DNA of 64,000 bases from Diphasiastrum complanatum (Eukaryota > Streptophyta > Lycopodiopsida > Lycopodiales > Lycopodiaceae), in assembly GCA_029204225.1 (NCBI GenBank), contig CM055097.1:7213676-7277675 (forward strand). The letters run 5' to 3'. Shown one piece after another: positions 58,930-64,000 of this stretch. Within the stretch, counting starts at the first letter, position 1. Each line of letters starts with the position of its first letter. Below the pieces are notes generated by a model that made no database searches, was not told where the DNA came from, and saw nothing but the letters and a program-made list of their open reading frames with translations. A program made the translations under genes and the position numbers.

Positions 58930-59592
58930 CTATGTATCAAAACATATAGAGTGATGCGACAATGATTTTTATCAGAGAAAAAGCAACTTATTGCTCACTT
59001 TCAAACATGCAATCAGAACAAGTTCAAAAAATTGTCAACTTTTGCTCTAAAAATTGTCAAACTTTTGACAATGATATCTTTGGCTACAGTGCACCAAATT
59101 CAATGGTGTAAAGCATAGTACAGAGGGAGGTGATGTTAGCAAGAGGTCTTCCATGTCACCCAAAGGCCCTATTGTCCACACGTGCAGGCTATTAATGCCC
59201 AAAAATATATAAGATGACGCACTTTTTCAAGAGGCATAAAGTGAAAATAGGTTGTATGCTTCGCATGGCATCAAATGACTATCATCAATAGCTTCCAAAC
59301 ACTCAATAGGGATAAGAGAAGCCTGCAATTAGGTTCAAATTTCTAATATATGGTCAGGACAAGTGAAAATCACTTTTTTGGGATCCTAAAAAAACCACTT
59401 ACATGTCCGCCACCAGGAAGAAAAGGCAAAGAGATAGTACCAAAAAGCTACAAAAAGCAAAGTCGTCTCCACCTTTTTATCAATGCAATTCTAGCTCGGA
59501 TATTACTATAAATATTGCTTATTGAACATCCTTAAGATTCTGTTGCAAAACACCAAAAGGATAATTGTGGAGCCAAACCAACCAACCATTCA
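58930..59592 (-). mobile_element. Older, diverged copy of the Gypsy-type element, ending in a broken LTR
   Basis: This is in the same orientation as the left arm. 58960-59480 matches 32050-33200 in order with much change (for example CACCAAATT, GTAAAGCA, CACACGTGC, CACTTTTTC and the AAAAGGCAAAG block). 59535-59592 resembles the outer end of the LTR (ACACCAAAAGGATAATTGTG, then CCAACCAACCA). It stops at 59592, exactly where the recent inverted arm begins. Confidence 0.6.
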
Positions 59593-59660
59593 GAAACTGA
59601 AGTTCAATCTTTGACAAGTTCACCTTTGAGCCACTATAAATGAATACAAGAGAGGAGAGG

Positions 59661-60145
59661 TGTTATGTCCATATCCAGTATGTGGGATTCGGAATAATTC
59701 TTGACATGGATAGCCGGTTTCTCCAGTGTATAAGATTATTAGTTATGCCTCGGCATTCCGGGCTTGGCCAATAATGTAATTAATCATCTTATGAGGGCCT
59801 AGACCTATAATTGGACATAGGAGCACTTGCATGGTGTTTGACTGCTACAATGCAAGAATAGGAGATCAATAGCTTATATTTGGGTTGCATGGAATCCTAA
59901 GACGAATATTCTCTCCTCAATGGAGATTATAATGTCATGGAAACTCACTCATCTAACTATTGGATTTTCTAATCCATGAAGCCAGGAGCCCCTCCTCTCT
60001 TGCATTCATTCACCATGGCATGGGAGTGAAGTGGTTAGGGTATCGACTAGCCATTTCTTGTTGGTTGGGTGGTTTTGCTCCACATAATGTCCTTTTGGTT
60101 GCATGCAATAGGATCTAGTCGGATCCTTACATGGTGATCCTTATA
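59661..60145 (+). repeat. Gypsy-type LTR, inverted copy
   Basis: Starts TGTTATGTCC and ends ATCCTTATA; its primer-binding site TGGTATCAGAGC follows at 60147-60158. The flank before it (AGAGG) is the complement of the CCTCT after 34668. Confidence 0.93.
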
Positions 60146-60228
60146 GTGGTATCAGAGCAAGGCTTTGCATCAATCAGAAGGTGGAGTTGTTGAAGAGAGA
60201 TTACAGAATTCAGACGTGAATTATGTCG

Positions 60229-60778
60229 CTCTGATACCAATGTTGAATCTCTGATTGAACCCAGATGGAATTCGATTATGTCTACTAGCTACTGCTCGCT
60301 AGATCAGAATCTACAATTTCCCAAGGTGTAGACAGACACTGTTGACCTACTTTATAATTCATTTAGGCATTCAGCAAGACGAATCAATGTGCGAAAATAA
60401 TGAATAAGCAGCTGATTACGAACACACAACAATCAGACAATAAGGCATTCAATAATATTCAGGACAAGAAAATCATCTGCATAACATCTATTGTATTATC
60501 AGTGTATTTCTTGAGCGTTGTTGTGACAAAACCACACAGCATGTCGGCATGAAATAATCTATTTCTTTCGCGAATCAAACTGTCTCGCTTACTAGCGAAC
60601 TTTAGGTCATCGGCTAACAACACTGTGCTTAGCTCACATTGGTATACAACCAAAAACTGGTGTTTCAACTTATGTTCAACCGATCTTCTCGTTCTTGATA
60701 TGAATATATAGATGGAGAGAGAAAATGTTTCATGCTAATCTCTGATTACAAGAACGACTGATTAGGCACATCCTAACG
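60229..60778 (-). mobile_element. Copia LTR and primer-binding site, inverted copy
   Basis: LTR 60241-60778 with its primer-binding site at 60240-60229 on the minus strand. The outer terminus is CGTT in place of TGTT (one transition). Confidence 0.88.
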
Positions 60779-60799
60779 ATATCCAGATTGTCTTCAATA

Positions 60800-61096
60800 T
60801 CATGCATGCAGGAGGTACTCCTCCTTGTACTTTCCTTGATCTCCTGGTACTTGGAGCATGAAGATCCACTGTCTTTTGGCCTTTGTGTCTCCTTCATCCT
60901 TCATGTCTTCTTCGACCTTCGGCTTCGCCTTTGAGCTTCTATGAGTCCACGGACATTTCATCTTCGTGTTCGGGTATCCTCCAGTCAAGGAACATTTGAC
61001 CTTCTTCTTCGGGTATCCTTCAGTCCTCGAAGCTTTGGTCTTCGCATTTCGGCAACTCCCTTGCGTTTCTGTAGACTTGAGCTCGAAAGCTAGCAA
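60800..61096 (-). CDS. 98-residue repetitive ORF, inverted copy
   Basis: Same length and same two GYP...KCS/KCP units as the ORF at 33235-33531, with about ten substitutions (for example MKDEGDTKAKRQW in the tail). No known domain. Confidence 0.35.
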   Translation of the reverse strand: MLAFELKSTETQGSCRNAKTKASRTEGYPKKKVKCSLTGGYPNTKMKCPWTHRSSKAKPKVEEDMKDEGDTKAKRQWIFMLQVPGDQGKYKEEYLLHA

Positions 61097-63463
61097 AGCT
61101 TTGTGGCTCGAAACACTTTGTTTCTTCAGTTGCTTTTTGCTTCTTCCCAGCTTTGCCTTTTACTTCTAGGTGGTGGAATTGACCTCCAAGTAAGTGGCAT
61201 CTCTGAATTTGGTTTGAGTTCAGCGTATTGATCATGAATAGGACTTTCTCCATAGGATTTGGTGGAAATCAATGGATTTTTGACGGTTTTTTGTGGTGAT
61301 TTTTCACCTATAATTCAAAAATCTTGCTTGGAATTTATCATAGCTACTGATCTAGTACGTTTTCCATATTGTACTTACTATTTTACAGTCATTATTGATT
61401 GGATCTAATGATTGCATGTCGGTTGAAAAGTCAAAAGGGTGCTTAGATAGTGACTTTTAGACAAAAATTGGGAATTTTTGGACTGAAAATGGGCTATAAA
61501 AACCATAATTGTCTAGAATCAGAACTTGTAGTGCTTGCATGCAAAAATTTGGGTCTGATTGCAAATTGGTCAAAATTGGTCAGAAAACATAGTTTTTTTT
61601 TATGGTTTTTGACTAATTTTGGGGTTTTTCACAAAAAATTTTGGCCAATACTTTGCATGCACATTTTCAGAGGTGTTATGATGATGTTCTAAGGCTGTCA
61701 TGAAGTTTGGTTAGGATTGGACACCATTAAGGGTCTCAAAAAACTCAAAAATAGTGTATTTTTGTGCATTTTTGAGCTTGAATAACTCTCAAATGGTGGT
61801 CTAAACCTATTGGATCTTTTTACAAGCTGAAAGATATGATGTATTTCCTCTAATGTGAGCCATGATGCATCCAATTTGGTTGTGTGAGACTTAGGCACCA
61901 TTATGTTGAAGTTTTGTTTGTTGAAGGAGGCTAAAAATGCAATTTTTGCATGATTTGAGCTTATGAATGCTTGCTAGACCTGATAGAAGCCTCTATGCCT
62001 CTCTAATGAACCTTAGAAGAGTGCTTGTAGTCTCTGATTGGATGCTTATTGGGCTGGATAGAGATTTTTGATGAAATCACCTTGGAAAAGTGCGCCTTCC
62101 TACCTGAATTTCGATCATTTACAGCTCGCACGTGTGAAGCCTAGGTGGCAGGGTAACATGGCAGCTTTCTTGTAGACCTACTCTCCCTTCGTACTGTGCT
62201 TTACAACGACCAATTTGGTGTCTTGTAGAGAAAGTTATGGCTATCGGAAGTTTCACAATTTTTGAATTAAAATTCGAAATTTTTCCAAATTGTTCTGATG
62301 CATGCATGTAAAACTCAATTTAGTGCTTTTCTGTTTTTTAAAATGTATGGATAGACATGTATGCATTATTGGATGCATGGTACGTGGGTGTTCAGTAGAG
62401 TAATCAAATAAATTTCAGGTATGATGTTATTTTTTGCAATTCTGATTCAAAAAGCTGATTTCTCAGTTACTAGGCAATTTACGTAAAAAATTGATTTCTT
62501 TTTTTAAATTACCGCATGTCGTGTCGGATGCATGCCAGATGTTTCGGAATCCTTTTGAAATGGGATGGTAATTGTGAAACTGCCAAGTCGATGGTTTAAA
62601 TCGATTTTCAAAGTTTGGTCCATATCAAACGGAATTTGAAAATCCCATTTTACGTAAAATTTTAAAAGAACCATGGATGTTTTGGATTTGTTCAAATTTG
62701 TTGGTTATTGATGAAACAAAAATTGCTTATAAAGTGAATGACCTTACTCAATTGAAATCAGTCAGTTTTATAAGGTCACAGTACCTTTCACTTTTGGTTG
62801 AAGATTTGGAATTTGTCAATTAATGGGAGCATTTCTTGTTTTATGGGATCAATAAGGACCAAGAATAATGCAGAGCTTGTTGGAACGGTATCTATGCCGA
62901 TCTATTTGTTGATTTGCCAATAATTGAGTGCGGCACTTAATTAGTGAACAATCCAAACTGTCTGGATGATTAGTGGTTAAAGACACCACTGATTCCAAAT
63001 TGGTCTTTTTCCTAGCCAAAATTGGGACTTTCAGCCTGAACCACATTTGGAAGGGAGAAAAGAGATGAAGCATGAGGGGTAGATGATTGGTTGACCGAGC
63101 CGATCAGTCTTGTTAATCTACTTTCAATTCTTGAAGTATATGTGATAGCAAGTGAGAATACAATTGGGAATTTAGCTTTGGCAGTAAGATAATCCATTTA
63201 TGAAAACATCTCTGTTTTGCAATTGGATTTGGATCAAATTCCAAGAAATTGCAAGTGAAAGCAAATGGAATGTGTTCCGTAGTACTTCAGTGCAGAGATA
63301 GATAATTGGAGAATTATTCCATCTCTAAGTACTTATTTGATTATTGAAGTCATACTAAGGATAAAATGTGAAAGTTAAAAGACTGATAATTGAATATATT
63401 GAATATTTTACCCATTTGGAGGACTTATCGCTCCATGTACCTTTGGAACCTGGAAGAGTACTG
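61097..63463 (+). mobile_element. Noncoding Gypsy-type interior, inverted copy
   Basis: Matches 30800-33234 reversed. The last part (63395-63463) carries the start of the pol tail (FTHLEDLS-like frame, then VPLEPGRVL region) and then jumps into Copia RT. Confidence 0.85.
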
Positions 63464-64000
63464 TACATTAAATTTGTAAATAACTCTTTAGGTATTCCTC
63501 TTATTTATAATTCTTAGTGGAAATGAATTGGAGCTAGTTGAGAAAACAAAATGTGCACTTGGTAGTGAATTTAGAATGCAAGATCTAGGAATTCTTCACT
63601 ACATCTTAGGCCTAGAAATTGACTTTTGGAAAGATCATGCTTTCATAAGTCAAAGTAGATATGCTCTTTCCATGTTTAAAAAATTTCAAATGGAAAATTA
63701 TAAGGGCATAGATACTCCAATGGAGCATATTGTAAAAGTTCCTATAAAAGAGGATAAAAGGTCATCACTCTTTATAGGAGTCTTATTGGCTCCCTCATTT
63801 GGTTAACTGTAACTAGGCCATATTTAAGCTTTAGTGTACATAAATTAGAACAATTCATGCAAGATCCAAAGACTTGTCATTGGAACTTGGCAAAGAGAAT
63901 CTTGAGATATGTATCTTCCACCTTAGACTATGGATTGATCTATAAGGAGAAGATCTAACATTGGTTGCATTTTCAGACTCGGATTTTGCAGGAGACAAAG
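63464..64000 (+). pseudogene. Copia RT and RNase H fragment, inverted copy
   Basis: Frame from 63528: ELVEKTKCALGSEFRMQDLG, LHYILGLEIDFWKDHAF and MENYKGIDTPMEHIVKVPIK, as in 27189-27707. The catalytic YVDD is lost here (a small deletion leaves ...LIYNS), and a further deletion shifts the frame after EDKRS. It continues past the window edge. Confidence 0.92.

Larger units (their letters stand above)
59593..64000 (+). repeat. Right arm of the large inverted duplication
   Basis: Complement of the left arm: 59593-59660 matches 34669-34737, 59661-63463 matches 30800-34668, and 63464-64000 matches about 27149-27702. Identity is high (by eye around 95%). The arm continues past the window edge. A block equal to 27703-30800 of the left arm is missing at 63464. 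Confidence 0.95.

Overview
This is a repeat-rich window from the nuclear genome of a flowering plant. The evidence is spliced genes with GT-AG introns, plant-type Copia and Gypsy LTR retrotransposons primed by initiator tRNA-Met, Helitron and hAT-like DNA transposons, a tRNA-type SINE, and long GA/GT/CT microsatellites. I cannot name the species. About two thirds of the window is transposon-derived or unrecognised intergenic DNA. Only two host genes are well supported.

Layout. 1-1300: decayed Copia pol (minus). 2685-3863: a 24-bp tandem repeat and CCGCA-rich DNA ending in two Helitron-like 3' ends. 4560-4860: GTCCG-rich repeat. 5129-7898: fragments of a Gypsy LTR element. 7962-14667: a nearly complete minus-strand Gypsy element with both LTRs, gag and pol, whose pol is split by a plus-strand Copia RNase H fragment. 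14668-22870: mostly unrecognised, with a promoter-like cluster near 18.0 kb and a Gypsy gag remnant at 20.8-21.3 kb. 22906-24053: a four-exon HAD phosphatase gene of the Sgpp type, with a SINE in intron 3. 26700-34738: a nest of Copia pol, a Gypsy-type element with two 484-bp LTRs, and a Copia LTR. 36016-51957: a nine-exon minus-strand gene for a coiled-coil protein of about 1362 residues; its large introns hold transposon debris, two hAT-like elements and three tandem duplications. 54200-55510: a Ser-rich ORF on the same strand. 57.0-57.5 kb: an LTR/primer-binding site beside a pseudogene fragment. 58930-64000: an older copy of the 26.7-34.7 kb element family, then a recent inverted copy of the nest that runs off the window.

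The main structural result is that the nests at 27.15-34.74 kb and 59.59-64.0 kb are inverted copies of each other. They share Copia reverse transcriptase, Gypsy interior, Copia LTR, Gypsy LTR and 70 bp of flank. They bracket about 25 kb carrying both minus-strand genes. The right arm lacks 3.1 kb present in the left. This arrangement could support inversion of the gene block or produce inverted-repeat RNA, but neither can be shown from sequence alone.

The genes do not form a pathway. Sgpp is a metabolic phosphatase. The coiled-coil protein has no domain I recognise and looks structural. All RT, integrase and gag ORFs belong to transposons and are broken by stops, frameshifts or insertions.
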